From assembly GCA_963971305.1 (NCBI GenBank), contig OZ020311.1:4092001-4156000 (forward strand): a stretch of DNA of 64,000 bases, read 5' to 3'. The position numbers were made by a program, and so were the translations under genes. Under the pieces are notes generated by a model. That model did not search any database. It saw only the letters and a list, made by a program, of their open reading frames with translations, and was not told the DNA's origin. How positions within the stretch are numbered: position 1 is the stretch's first letter; every line of letters starts with the position of its first letter. This document shows positions 9,611-21,289 of the stretch, in pieces. The stretch is from Arcuatula senhousia. Taxonomy: Eukaryota; Mollusca; Bivalvia; Mytilida; Mytilidae.

Positions 9611-12324
9611 CAAACGGGAAGAATCTTTGGCTTTAGAAAATTTAGCATTTTGAAAATCAGAACTTTGTTTTTAATTTCTTAGGTCGTAAATAATAATACT
9701 CACCACGCAGATGCTTTCATAATTACCAAAGAAAATGAAGAACAAAAAAGACAACTTCAAATTTTCAAAGTAAGATTATGCAAAAATCTTACAAAAAAGG
9801 ATACGTTTGGTTGTTACCGGTTTTTAGCGAACCCGGCAATATACATTTAGAACCGTCAGTTGCAAAAAAGAACTTACGAAACAACTTGGTCATTTCACAA
9901 ACTTGATCTGTCAATATCTGATTGTTTAATCGTTGTAGTAATTTTTGATTCGACATTTTTGTGATTTTTTGGGCCATTTACATTTTTTTCAACTAGATAA
10001 GTTGGGGTGAAATTATATGTGAAATTTCTAAACAATAGAATGCGTTTACATAATAAATCAGCAATCGATACAGACTGTTTCTTCTTATATTGTATTTGGA
10101 CACTTTCCAAAGTCGTCTTCCCACTACATATACTAAAGTATCTGGCAAATGTATAGCTAATACCCTTTAGCATGTTTAACCTTTCTACAATGCACTATTT
10201 TTGCATAGATCAAAAAGCTACAATTTAAGGTGATTCAATCATATTTAATTTTGGCATTTCTTTTGTGCATATTGATATTTAGTGTAGGATTAAAAAAGCA
10301 ACTGGACTTTAAAAACAAAAACTACATATTAAAACAATACACAAAGTTGGAGCATTTTATTTTTTTCTAAATTTTCCGTACTTAAATCGAAGGGAGATTT
10401 TTTTTTCTAGAATTTAGAGAAAAAGTTGAATTTTATGAATATCTTGAAAAAATAAACGGCGACTCTATACATAACGACTCAAATATGCGTTTCACACAAA
10501 AGCTATCTGTGCAAAACTAAACTAGATGCCTTGAAAAAAACGAAGAAGATAAGCAAGTAATAGAGACTTCAAGTTCAGTTTTATGTGTGATTCTTTTGAG
10601 TTTTGATCGAATTATTTTCATTTAAAATATACAGTTAGAACTTTTCTTTATTATTGATTAATGTAATTTTTCTTTTAAGTTTTCTCCTTTTTATAATTTT
10701 TATGCTGACCCGGGTTGTCGTAAATTCCACACAAAAGGCGATAACGTTATGTCGTGTTCTATAGTTTTTCCAATGAATTATTGCAACGTATATATATTAA
10801 AATTGTCTGCCTTTAATGTTATCAAATAGAAAAAGGAATACCAAATTAGAAATTAAAATTCGCATGTCAGAAAAGACCAAGACAAAATCATTAGACAAAA
10901 TACCTGAAAACAAACCGCACAACATATTAAACCACATTTAAAAACTACAATCATCAATGCAAGTTCGAACCCAGATACCAGGTAGGTAAAATAAATGGCA
11001 TGTGATTGTGTGTATTGTAAGTAGAGTATATCAAAGTAAATGATCCTAATAATTCACGATGGTTCTTTGAAAGATTGTCTTTAAATCAAGTGTCGGCAAT
11101 CAATTGTGATCACTTACGAAACTTTATGGACGACATCTTGCGCTCATAGAAAAATAGATAAATATAATATTTCTACCGGTTAGTTGCGGATGTTGGATTG
11201 TGAAAGGCCCTTGACTAAATTCCCACTGGACGTTTGAACAAATTCTTAAGAATATTACAGTCGATCTATTTCAAATGTCAAATTTTCTCAATTTTACTGC
11301 ATATCAAGTAGTCCCCCATAACTTTATTGAAACTTTTGGAAAACAGACTCTGTAAAGTTATGTAAACATGATTTGAAACTAGGGTGGCATGGTGATTCAA
11401 CCCAGGTTAACCATAATGTGGGTGTAAATGAACATATCATTGCGCTTGTCTTTTCTTACTTAGATCTGCTCTATCTTTTTTAGAACCTCTGCTGATAATT
11501 TATTAAAGCAAAGGATTAGACAATTACTTATTTATAAATCATGGATATAGAACGCCTTACTCACCCCTAAGAACACGCAAATCGATCCAGGTAATTTTTA
11601 CTAAACTCTGCAAAAGATTTTTCTTATAATCAACTGCATTAGCTTTATACTCATCAAAGCAAATTGAACAAAAATAATTTTCTTAAAAAATCATTTAGGC
11701 TGCGCTCGTTCGAAATATAAATTGTACGTTCGTCAAATTATTGAATTGTCGAACTCTTGGAACTTAAACATTTCCCCATTGACACCAAATGTAAATAAAT
11801 TGGTACTGCAGAGATCCACTATGGCTTTCCATGCGACATAAAATTAGGGTTATGAAAAATCCTTAAAATGTTAGTTAAAATCTTAAGACCTATTCGCCTA
11901 AATAAAGTGTTAGTAAAAATTACCTGGCTCGATACGCGTGTTCCTTGGAGTGTTACTTTGATCTTAGAAACGCCATAAATGCAGGTAAACCTGACAAACA
12001 AACCAAAAGTGTAAATTGATATATAATTACTTTTAACTGTGAACCTTCCCCCTTCTGCAATAAGAACATAGTCTTTCCTTAGAATTTTATTAAAATATGA
12101 CGCACTTCAATTGTTTGACAAATACATGTTTGCATGCAGAACAAATAGCGTTAAAAAGTAAACCAGATAATTGACTTATTACAAACTTTGTGAAAATAAT
12201 TGTTTGTGTTCTTCATTTTTGCACTTCTTTTTTATTGAATTATATATAAGTATTATATAATTGCTTTAGTTAGTTATTGTTGTTATTAATCAATCATTAA
12301 TCTTATCGACTGGCGTAATTAGAA
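9611..12324. other. 2.7 kb without recognised genes
   Basis: Strongly AT-rich. The 92-codon minus frame at 9895-10173 and other short frames show no family resemblance. No shared repeat was noticed. It may be ancient transposon sequence or intergenic DNA. Confidence 0.4.
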
Positions 12325-12475
12325 ATGTCTATTTTCGTTTGAAATGCCTGTACCAAGTCAGGACCATTGCGATCCACCAGTTCTCCGGTATGACTGATTC
12401 GTTTATGTCATTTTCTCTGGACTATGAGATTGATCATTCAAGTTCGGTAGTTTTGTTATTACCTTAATTCATACT
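12325..12475 (+). mobile_element. SINE body fragment
   Basis: Contains GAAATGCCTGTACCAAGTCA and GGACCATTGCGATCCACCAG, and ends TTCGGTAGTTTTGTTATTAC. These are the body and 3' end of the tRNA-headed family seen complete at 53475-53750 (minus). The tRNA-like head is missing, so it is 5'-truncated. Confidence 0.65.
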
Positions 12476-12608
12476 TGAGGGACAGAAGAAAACGTTTAAC
12501 GTTATGTTTTTTAGTCATTTCATATAAAAGATCTTTACGTTTTTGAACATTGTTAATCAGCAAAATTGAAAAAGGAACTGTTCGAAGCCTAAAACGAAGT
12601 GCAAATGT

Positions 12609-12650
12609 CCATCACGTAAGCCAAATGTCTGCATTTGACTAACGTGATGG
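12609..12650. repeat. 42-bp hairpin
   Basis: Arms CCATCACGTAAGCCAAATG and CATTTGACTAACGTGATGG are complementary except at two positions, around a TCTG loop. It lies just before a reversed Penelope-like fragment. No function is assigned. Confidence 0.6.
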
Positions 12651-12704
12651 TCAAATGAGGAATTTTGATTACACAGCTTGATTTTCATCTTTAAGATCAT
12701 CCTA

Positions 12705-12880
12705 ATTCGGATCTGAAGCGGACAGAGTGTTGCAACTTAGGTAAGGGTTCACGATTATAAGGTCATCAAGTTTGTCATATGAAAATCTACCTATGAAGCA
12801 GACTTCCTAGAATCCGTAGTGTCATTTACCACAGGTTCCAGGGAATAAGTAAACACGTCGACAATTGATTAATGAGAGGA
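12705..12880 (-). mobile_element. Penelope-like RT fragment
   Basis: Reverse complement of RT coding sequence. The stretch GAAGCAGACTTCCTAGAATC matches (inverted) the 'TTDSRKSAS' region of the better copies, and TTTGTCATA matches the region before 'KRDDFNF'. The fragment is short and frameshifted. Confidence 0.6.
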
Positions 12881-14299
12881 AATCATCAATATAACGGAAG
12901 GCAATGTTTAAATCAAAGCGCTAAAGCGTTTAAAAGCAGAGCTAAATGTAAGCACTAAAATAAAGAACGATCTGTTTTTCAGCAAATTTTGTTCGTTTGC
13001 TCCGCCCACTTAAACATTTGTTATGAAATCCGTAATTTGGCTCAACCCACTTGAATAAATATATATGACGTATTGATTAAATTAAAGGTGAAAGGTCAGC
13101 AACGCTGAAGTGTACATCAACTTTAGTGTATCGATATGTGAAATGTAGTCCACATTTATTTTGTATTTATTATAGGGGTATAAAGATGTACCTCTTAGTT
13201 AAGACAACCTGTATAACATTTAAAATCATTGAAACAATGATTATACACGATGAATATTCTATAATGGATCCTCTGGTAGGAATATTGCCTGACCGATTTA
13301 CCCTGTCTAGACGGAAAAAAAACGCGAAAGTCAGATAGCTATATACCTACATAGAGCTCTGCTCAAAAAGCACAATTAGTCGCGTCAATAGTGATTTGAG
13401 TTGTATATGTAGAAAAACGAAATGTGTGTTGAAAATATCTAAGATCTTGATGCTAGTTAAAGAAGAAACTAAATAAGAGTTAAGGTGATATGCACCTAAA
13501 ATATAAATATTTCTAAAACTGGTATCTCTTGTTAGAAAAAGATAAATAAAGTTAAATTAAAGAAAAAAATCATATGTACATGAGTTTTGTTTCTGACCTA
13601 TTAAGCATGGAAAAACTAATAAAATCATGCTGAAATTTGTTATAAGTAATTATTTAGACATGCTATATAGCTAATCGAAATAATGAAACGAAAATAAGGG
13701 GTCAATGGATAAATGAATTCCCATGCTTTTTAATGGATAAAGGCAGAGAATATCGAAAAATATCCAAAATATTCAAAACCAAAGGATTGTATCTATTTTA
13801 GAAGCTATATCCATTTTTTTTTCAATTATTTTTGGTAACTGCATTTGATTGACATCATTTCTAGTGTAGCAACATTCGAAATATTTAAGGGAGTGACCAT
13901 TTGATTTTTATGGGTGCAATTTGAAATAAAAAGGCAGGATTGCATAAATCCAGAAATAAAAAAGGCAGGATTGCATAAATCCAGATATAAAAAAGGCAGG
14001 ACAGTGCTTTGAATGAAAAAAGGCAGGATGATATGTTTGGATAAAATATTTATAGTAGATTTAAAAATAAAATAAAAAAATGCCCGCCAGCGCGAAAAAA
14101 ATCCAGGCTCTGCTTTTTCTGAAAATAAAAAGGCAGGACGAAGAAAATGTCCATAGCCCTCCCCCATAAATTCAAATGGTTGTTCCCTAAGAGACCAGAT
14201 TTTTATTAATTGCCATAAGTGTTCCAGTCTACAGAACTGAAAGATATTAAGTGGACATTTGGGTCACCGTGTGTTAATAGTTTTATGTAATTTTGAAAT
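12881..14299. repeat. No gene; short AAAAAGGCAGGA repeat cluster at about 13925-14140
   Basis: The cluster holds six occurrences of AAAAGGCAGGA-type motif, two of them within a 34-bp direct duplication (AGGATTGCATAAATCCAGA). The 113-codon minus frame across it is generated by these repeats and is not taken as a gene. The rest is AT-rich. Confidence 0.4.
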
Positions 14300-14545
14300 C
14301 CCATACAAAGATGATGTTTTTTCACTGAACAAATTTACCCTCAAGAACTTGAGATAAAAAAAAAAACACACCAGAACCTTAATAATCTGCTTCATATGTA
14401 TAACAACATCTCACAATAGACACTAAAGAAAGAATGTCAACAAACCTCTATGACAAAAGTGATGATTTCAATTTTCTAATCGTGAACTTTCCCTTCTTGT
14501 GTAACAAAATTACGTCCACCACTGCTCATGGAGTTTAAGTATCAC
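14300..14545 (+). mobile_element. Penelope-like RT fragment
   Basis: Recognisable in pieces: CTTGAGATAAA (QELEIK), CTCTATGACAAAAGTGATGA (LYDKSDD) and CTAATCGTGAACTTTCCCTT (LIVNFP). Frames are broken by indels and an A-homopolymer. It is an old copy. Confidence 0.7.
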
Positions 14546-15089
14546 ATCCGAATCTTTATTCGAATGCTTGTGGAATTTAATAATTTAAATCTCCCCGTTT
14601 CAATGCATTTGAAAATCCTTTATTTTCATTTATAAGATATTATAAGAGCTAATTAGAGTGGGGTAAGTGGAAGGTGATCCCTTAACATTATTGTGTTTAC
14701 ATTTCCACTCAGTTCTACCTAGATGCTGTTTCGGAATAATTTTGTTATCTGACTAAAGATAAAGCATTTGAATTTTTTTAATGTTAAACTTTCAATTCTG
14801 CGAAATATATAAGAACAAACGAAATGGGTCCACATTCATTTGAATTCTGTTTTTATCTGTTTTTACCTTTAGATATTTCTAAGCTCCTTTTCGTAAAAAA
14901 GTATCCATTTATGGCAAAAATTGTCTCCTCTAACACTATTTCGATTTGCATTAGAAATAGGTCGAAATCAAGCAAGATATATTCCGGTAAAGATTAGTTT
15001 TCTTAACATTTAAACATTTATTTTTCTTAACATTCATTATTATAAACATTAAGTTTTCTAAAACATCTTTCAAAGATAAAATATGTTAC
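14546..15089. other. No gene seen
   Basis: AT-rich spacer between two Penelope-like fragments; nothing recognisable. Confidence 0.4.
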
Positions 15090-15800
15090 ACACTAGAACA
15101 ATTTTGGAGTATGCTTGATTTCCTCATTGACAACATATTTGTTACCTTATGAGGAGAGATTTTTTAACAACAAATCGGCATTCCAATGGGCACAAACTAT
15201 GCTCCTCTCCTCGCCGATTGGTTTGTATACTCTGAGGAGAGGAGACTGAATTTCTTCAGGCACTAGTAAAGAACAAGAAGATGAAAGAAGTAATGTCATT
15301 TAATCTTACATTCAGATATACTGATGATGTCCTTTCTGTCCATAACACTTCATTTGGTAGATGGATTCCTTCAATATATACTTCAGAATTGGAGACTAAA
15401 GATACCATCGAATCAAATTGCTTCACGTCTTTCTTGGATTTGCACCTCGAATTTGACCCAGGTGGTCATCTCAGTACAAAAAATTACGATAAACGAGACG
15501 ATTTTAATTTTCAAATTATTAATTTTCCTAATCTACAGAGCAATATACCTACTTCCCCTGCATTCGGTGTTCATATTTCACAACTTATTCGATATGCCAG
15601 AGCTTGCACACATTTCACAGACAACGATTTCTTTGTGATCGACTTTTGGAGCAGGGCTTTAAGAAAGTACGTCTCATACGACCCCTAAAAAATCTTTCTT
15701 CGTTATCAGCCACTAGTAGAAAAGTTCAAAATTGAGTTAAAAGATATGGTAGTTAATTGTTTTAATTAGTGTCTGACTGGTCCGCTGTACTGAGATGATC
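15090..15800 (+). pseudogene. Penelope-like reverse transcriptase, diverged broken copy
   Basis: The sequence starts with codons for DFLIDNIF and continues through an indel-damaged block to IGIPMGTNYAPLLADW (about 15175-15220). A frame at 15281-15688 then carries LTFRYTDDVLSVHN, where the catalytic YIDD box reads YTDD, and SFLDLHLEFD, KRDDFNFQIINFP, VHISQLIRYARAC. It is noticeably more diverged than the copies at 17-19 and 49-51 kb, so it belongs to another subfamily or is older. No endonuclease domain follows. Confidence 0.8.
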
Positions 15801-15804
15801 ACCT

Positions 15805-16045
15805 CAATATCCATATTGTGTCTCACAACTATGTTGTGCTCTATGGTCATTACCGGATCCTAAGATTGCAATGGAAGAGGGAGGTTTGGCGCCATAAAAC
15901 CTGGTATAACCCACCATTTCGGTTGAAATGCCTGTACCAAGTCAGGACCATTGCGATCCACCAATTTTCAGGTATGATTGATTCGTTTTTGTCATTTTCT
16001 CTGGATCATTCAAGTTCGGTAGTTTTGTTATTACCTTTACATTCT
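15805..16045 (+). mobile_element. SINE body fragment
   Basis: Contains TTGAAATGCCTGTACCAAGT, GGACCATTGCGATCCACC and the 3' terminal TTCGGTAGTTTTGTTATTAC of the tRNA-headed SINE family. The 5' part with GCGCCATAAAACCTGG is longer than in the 12.3 kb copy. Confidence 0.65.
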
Positions 16046-16790
16046 GTAGCACCGCTAAGATAACCTGTCTGTTATTTTAAGTACAGGGTTTGTGTTTGAT
16101 TACAATAACATTCCTTGTAATCGTGGTTTCATGTTTAATATTTCTGGGAGATGGAAATGGGTCTTTCATTAAATAAAAACAAATGTTTGTTTTTTTTCTA
16201 AACTGGTTACTCTTTGTGATAAAAAAAAATAAAACAAATGCTAATGATGAGAGGTCACTCCTAGAAATATCGATATACAACATAACTAACTTAACTGTTT
16301 TATACCCGTTTTAGTATTTGTATTTAAACTGTACTTAATTGGGAGGGTGGATTAAATGCTTTCATCTCTTTACAGTTATTGCTGAAATACAAATGACAAC
16401 AAAGTTCCAGACAATAAATTTTGAAATCTAATGATTTTGTTAATTTCTTTATTTCTTTTGCAAAACTTTTTGATTTTTTCTATTACTTAATGAAATTTCA
16501 AGAGATTTGAAATTTTTAAAAAGTATAAAATAGCATCAATATATATAAACATGAATACTACATCATAAGACAGCAAGAGCAAATTCGAATACGGATGTTT
16601 CAATTAAACAATTTATAGAAAATTTAGCAAAGCTAAGCCAAATACTGATTTTTGTCCCAGCTTTGCGGCAGTTTTCGTTTCTTTTCTTTGTGCCTTTTCT
16701 TCTGTTTTTTTCGGGTAACATGAATGGTAAAGAAGATAAAAATGAGTATAGGTTTAACTTACAAAATAGAGTTCTACGTACACACGACTT
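16046..16790. other. No gene; 3' stub of a retrozyme at about 16391-16432
   Basis: At 16391 the sequence ACAAATGACAACAAAGTTCC followed by AGACAATAAATTTTG is the extreme 3' end of a retrozyme in minus orientation. It is truncated after about 40 bases, before the hammerhead. The remainder is AT-rich. Confidence 0.5.
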
Positions 16791-18130
16791 AGCAAGAAAG
16801 GCAATTTTTATATAATCAAACTGAATCTTTTACAACGATCCGCTGTACCTTTTTGGAGAACCTTTTCTTTTATTTGAGTACTTATATAACTATTTCATCA
16901 AAAATATAGGCCGTAGTTTGAAATTGTTTGTCTAGACCTTTATTTGTGTCCAAAACAAACAAAGTTAACTAAATTTTAGAAAGATCAAAAAGGAAATAAT
17001 CCTTGGTGTAATATATTTTGGCATTATTGGTTCTATTGATGTTTTAAAAGTGTTATATAACTTGACTGCTTGCTTTGTTTCTGGTTATTGTAAATCGTTT
17101 TCAATGTTTGTCGACTTAGTAATATGTATTTCATACTCGGTGCATAGACCAAGAGTATAATATCGTGTTTTGTGCAGTGTTTTCCTCGATATGAACAGAA
17201 TTCAATTTAAACCCGTGCTAGGGGTTGCTCTAAACTTGCAGTGAGTTGTGAGCGCGTTAGTTCAATATTGAAGGCCTTCCTGATGAAGAACAGCAATAAA
17301 GGCATGAAACTTGAAAAGAACGAGAGTAAACGCAACTTTGCTTGCTGATTTGTTTCTACATTCATATAAAGCATACTTCTTACAATCTCTTCTTGACAAA
17401 AAAGATCGTAGACTAGCTCTCTCTTTCAACCTTACATTCCGTTATATTGATGGTGTCCTTTCACTTAACAATTCTCGATTTGGTGCCTCTCTCCATCTCA
17501 TAAATCCCCCGGAGATTGAGATAAAGGACATAACAAATTCTAGGAAGTCTGCTTCATATTTAGATCTACATCTCGAAATTGACTCTCAAGGAAGACTTTC
17601 AACAAAGCTTTATGACAAACGTGATGACTTCAACTTTCTAATCGTCAACTTCCCGTTTTTGTGTAGCGGAATTCCGTCCGCTACTGCTTGTCGAATCTTC
17701 GTATCACAGTTGATTCGTTATTCCAGGGCTTGTGGAAATTACATCTTGGCAGAGTGTCACGTTTGACACAGAAATTGCTGACACAGGGTTATGTTGTTCC
17801 ACGGTTGATGTTTTCATTCAATAAATGTTACGGTAGACACCGTGCACTCGTAGACAAATATGGGATTTCTACCTATCAAATGATTGCAGATGTTAGTTTG
17901 TCGTAGAAATTTGTTTTGTCTTCCTTTACCGGATTTGACACACTGAATTGGTAATAAGCAACAAGACGGGTGTGCTATAGCAGGCAGGAACTGCTTACTC
18001 TTCCGGAGCACCTGAGACACTCTTGTCACGAACCGTGTTCGCGTTGTTGATTTCCGTCCGGTTGATTTTTTGTTTACCGATTTCGTCGTTGCCCTTTCGG
18101 ACTTTTGACACTTGAATGCCCCAATGGTGC
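16791..18130 (+). pseudogene. Penelope-like RT copy with 5' junction flank (paralogue of 49080-50450)
   Basis: From 17311 the RT reads LLADLFLHSYKAYFLQSLL, then RYIDGVLSLNN (catalytic YIDD changed to YIDG), SYLDLHLEIDSQGRL, KLYDKRDDFNF, IVNFPFLC and SQLIRYSRACG. A small deletion shifts frame at about 17745, after which LTQKLLTQGY, GRHRALVDKYGIS and a stop at 17904-17906 follow. Non-coding tail to about 18130. The N-terminal half, including the GIPMGTN box, is missing: the copy joins unrelated sequence (AACGAGAGTAAACGCAACTT). The same joint and the same small deletion occur near 49600 and 50020, so the two loci derive from one already broken ancestor. Confidence 0.8.
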
Positions 18131-19245
18131 CCCTTTGCTTCTTCAAAAGAATAAGCACTTTAATTTTCTCGTTTAAGCTTACCCGTCACGTTGCAGGAGA
18201 TCGAATTTGCAGGCGATCGATTTCTCCACACGTTACACTTGAAAAACCAAAATCGCGATTGGCAAAGCTGATTAAAGGCATCTTTTTCAAAAAGAATGAA
18301 AAACGCAAGTACAAATATCTAGTAGTCGATTATACCAAGACTTACTTTGTCATCAATGCGTCTAAGAAAAAGAACAAATTTACAGAAGACCAAATAATCG
18401 ACATGCCCAACTGTCTTATTGACAACATATTTGTTCAGTTTGGTGGGCGTGTATTTCAACAAACAATAGGGATTCCAATGGGCACTAATTTGGCACCTTT
18501 GCTTGTTGTTTTGTTTCTTCATTCATATGGGGCAGACTTCTTACAATCTCTCCTAGACAAAAAAGGCCGTAGACTAGCTCTCTTTCAACCTAATGTTCCG
18601 TTATATTGATGATATCATTTCACTAAACAATTCTCGATTTGGTGACTTTCTCCATATCATATATCCCCAGGAGCTTGAGATAAAAGACACAACGAATTCT
18701 AGGAAGTCTGCTTCATATTTAGATTTGCATCTCGAAATTGACTCTCAAGGAAGACTTCAACAAGGCTCTATGACAAACGTGATGACTTAAAATTTCCAAT
18801 CGTCAACTTTCCCTTTTTGTGTAGCAACTTTCCGTCCTTTCCTGCTTATGGAGTCTTCGTATCACAGTTGATTCGTTAATCCAGAACTTGTAGGAATTAC
18901 ATCGATTTCGTTGGCAGAGCGTCACGTTTGACACAGAAATTTCTGACACTGGATTATGTTGCTCCAAGGTTGCTGTCTTCACTCAAAAAATTTTACGGTA
19001 GACACCATGCACTCGTAGACAAATATGGGATTTTCATCTCTAGCTTACACTTCTGGAGCACCTGAGTGTACTTTTGTTACGACTTGAGTTAGAGTTGTTG
19101 ATTTCGGTTCGGTTGATTTTGTGTTTGATGTTTCTTCGTGCTGTGTTTGTTCGTGTTTACCGGTTTTGTCGTTGCCCTTTCGGACTTTTGATACTCTAAT
19201 GCTCCATAGGTACCCCTTTGCTTCATTCAAAGTGAACATATTGAT
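18131..19245 (+). pseudogene. Penelope-like RT copy, tandem to the preceding one
   Basis: It begins directly after the tail of the previous copy, head to tail. Coding pieces: RLAKLIKGIFFKKN, KYLVVDYTKTYFVI, LIDNIFVQFGGRVFQQTIGI then PMGTNLAPLL (18230-18510). A 2-bp deletion in the 'LALSFNLTFRYIDD' region puts the catalytic RYIDDIISLNN box in another frame (18593 on). SYLDLHLEIDSQGRL and further pieces follow, damaged by stops (GATTCGTTAATCC at about 18876). The 3' tail ends near 19245. The 2-bp deletion is shared with the copy at 50470-51660. Confidence 0.8.
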
Positions 19246-19800
19246 TAAGAAGAGAACAAATTTATAATGGTCAATTATTTGAAAATGTTTCGCGACCCTT
19301 GAACTATTAAAAAAACACCAGATGAACTAACTAACGATAAATACTGGCCTACTTTTCCAATCGTAAACTTTCTTAATTTGTGTAGCAACAATCCGTTTGC
19401 TCCAGCTAATGGAATTAACGTATCATAATTGATTCGTTACTCTAGAGCATGCAGGAATTACACTGATTTTCTTGGCAGAACCTAACGTTTGACTAAGAAG
19501 TTGACACTAAGTTATGTTGCTCATCGGTAACTGTCTTCGCTCAAGGCATTTTATGGTACAACGTTTGATGTTTCTTCGTGCTGTGTTTGTTCGACATATT
19601 GATTTAGAAGAAAAATGTTGCAAACCTTATCAGACATCAATAGAGAACAAATTTATTATGGTCAATTATTTGAAAATATTTCGCGACCCATGAACTATTC
19701 AAAAAACACCAGATGAACTAACTAACTCGCTCAAGGCATTTTATGGTACAACGTGTACTCATAGACAAATATGAGATTTCTCTCAGATGAGTGCAGAATA
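19246..19800 (+). mobile_element. Scrambled Penelope-like tail remnants
   Basis: Two copies of a stretch containing GGTCAATTATTTGAAAAT and CACCAGATGAACTAACTAAC (19270-19340 and 19655-19726) enclose RT C-terminal fragments (CCAATCGTAAACTTTCTTAA, TCACAATTGATTCG-like, CTCATCGG). The 47-bp segment at about 19345-19391 is the single-copy ancestor of the minisatellite at 56507-57153. Confidence 0.6.
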
Positions 19801-20954
19801 TGATTAAATATTTTTAAAGCGCAGACAATGCGATGAAAAAATTATTTGAGTGTAGTTAAAATTTATTTTGTAAAGTATAAAGTAGCATCATTTTATGAAA
19901 TAATTTATCACCACAAGATAACTATGCCGTTTCCTTTTTTTTAAATTAAAAAAAGCATTAAACAATTTTAGATTTTTTGAATTATAATAGAAAACCACCA
20001 ATACCTAATTGAATTGCTTTGCGGCTGCCATTTAATTCGTCTTGTTGTTACATGTACCTTAAAAGCAAAACAATATCTGCTATAGGTACAAAACATGAGA
20101 CTTTATATCAGTTGAAATATTGCTTTATTTTTTTTTTTGGAGGGGGGTAATAACCAATTTAAAATATTTAAAATATACTAAGTATAATTATTAATTCGTG
20201 AATTCACTTACCTCAAACCGAAACTTTTGAAACTTTCACTGCGATCAACTGTTCCTTAATTTAAGAACCTTTTCATTTCAAAGTAATTATATTTGACTGG
20301 TTCGTTTAAAATTAGGACGCATTCTAAAATTATTTCCCAGGAACTTTCATGTCATTATATGTCTAAAATTTAAGTAGACCAGATGATTGAAAAAATGTCA
20401 AAGAAAATCCTTGTATGTTTGATTCATTTTGGTAATTTATTTATCAATTGTATAAGTGTCATTTAAGGTTAGGGTGACGTTTCATAATAGTTTCATTTTA
20501 CTTTCCTATTTAAATGATATAAGATAATAAGCGATATCATGCTTTTTCATCGCTCTCAGTTATGTCGACTCAACATATTTATTTATATTCATAGCAAAGG
20601 GCAAGGATTATAAAGTCACGTATTTGTGTAACTACATGTTTGTTTTACTTATTTCTCTTATTCTTCTAAATTGAAATAAAAGCATGCATAAAAATTTTGG
20701 AGGAAAATGAGCGAGCGTAAGAATGCATCTATGAAGTTCCTCTTAAATGTAAAAGGGGAAACGAAATCGATATAGCGTTTCATCTTCACTGTCAATGCCA
20801 ATGGTATCAATTTTAGTATCAACATAAACAATTGAAAGGAGTAAAGAAACATGAGACTATCACACATATGTAAACTCAAACTGCAATTCATTTTTATGAG
20901 CTGTATGGCCATTTCGGAAAATATTCTACATATCAAATATCAAAATACTATATA

Positions 20955-21284
20955 TTTTGCTGGTGGAGTTTTAATTCCCCGAGGTTATCCCGCTCCGGCA
21001 CCAACACTTTTGTGTTGGAGAACACATCAAAGCTTAAAATTATCCGTTTAAATTTCAAAATTGTCTAACCCTAGGTTCTTCCTACCCCAGACATAGGTTG
21101 ACCATCTAAGTAATAATTTCGTTCCCCATTTTGGTAATTTTGGTTTTATTTTTTTATGCTCTTCATAATCATATAGTGTTTGGCATTTTCAATATTTTTG
21201 GTAGAGCGCCTCTGATGAGTCTTGAATAGACGAAACGCGCGTCAGGCGTAGCAAAATTTATTGTCTGGAACTTTGTTGTCATTT
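20955..21284 (+). mobile_element. Retrozyme monomer
   Basis: One nearly full unit, from GCTGGTGGAGTTTTAATTCC through CTACCCCAGACATAGGTTG and the hammerhead to the 3' end CTGGAACTTTGTTGTCATTT. It has no coding capacity. Similar in sequence to the 359-bp array units. The 5' end is truncated relative to a full unit. Confidence 0.85.
21206..21249 (+). ncRNA. Type I hammerhead ribozyme, intact core
   Basis: Stem I 5' strand GCGCCT (21206-21211), core CTGATGA (21212-21218), stem-loop II GTCT-TGAAT-AGAC, GAAA (21232-21235), very short stem III in the palindrome ACGCGCGT, cleavage triplet GTC ending at 21243, and stem I 3' strand AGGCGT, which fully pairs with GCGCCT (one G-U). Outside, TTTTG and CAAAA can form a distal stem I across an internal loop. 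Predicted self-cleavage is after 21243. The tiny stem III is typical of animal type I hammerheads, which often act as dimers. Confidence 0.9.
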
Positions 21285-21289
21285 TAATT

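Noticed and set aside
13826..14167. 113-codon minus frame with CLFISGFMQS-like repeats
   Set aside because: Produced by the AAAAAGGCAGGA short repeat cluster.
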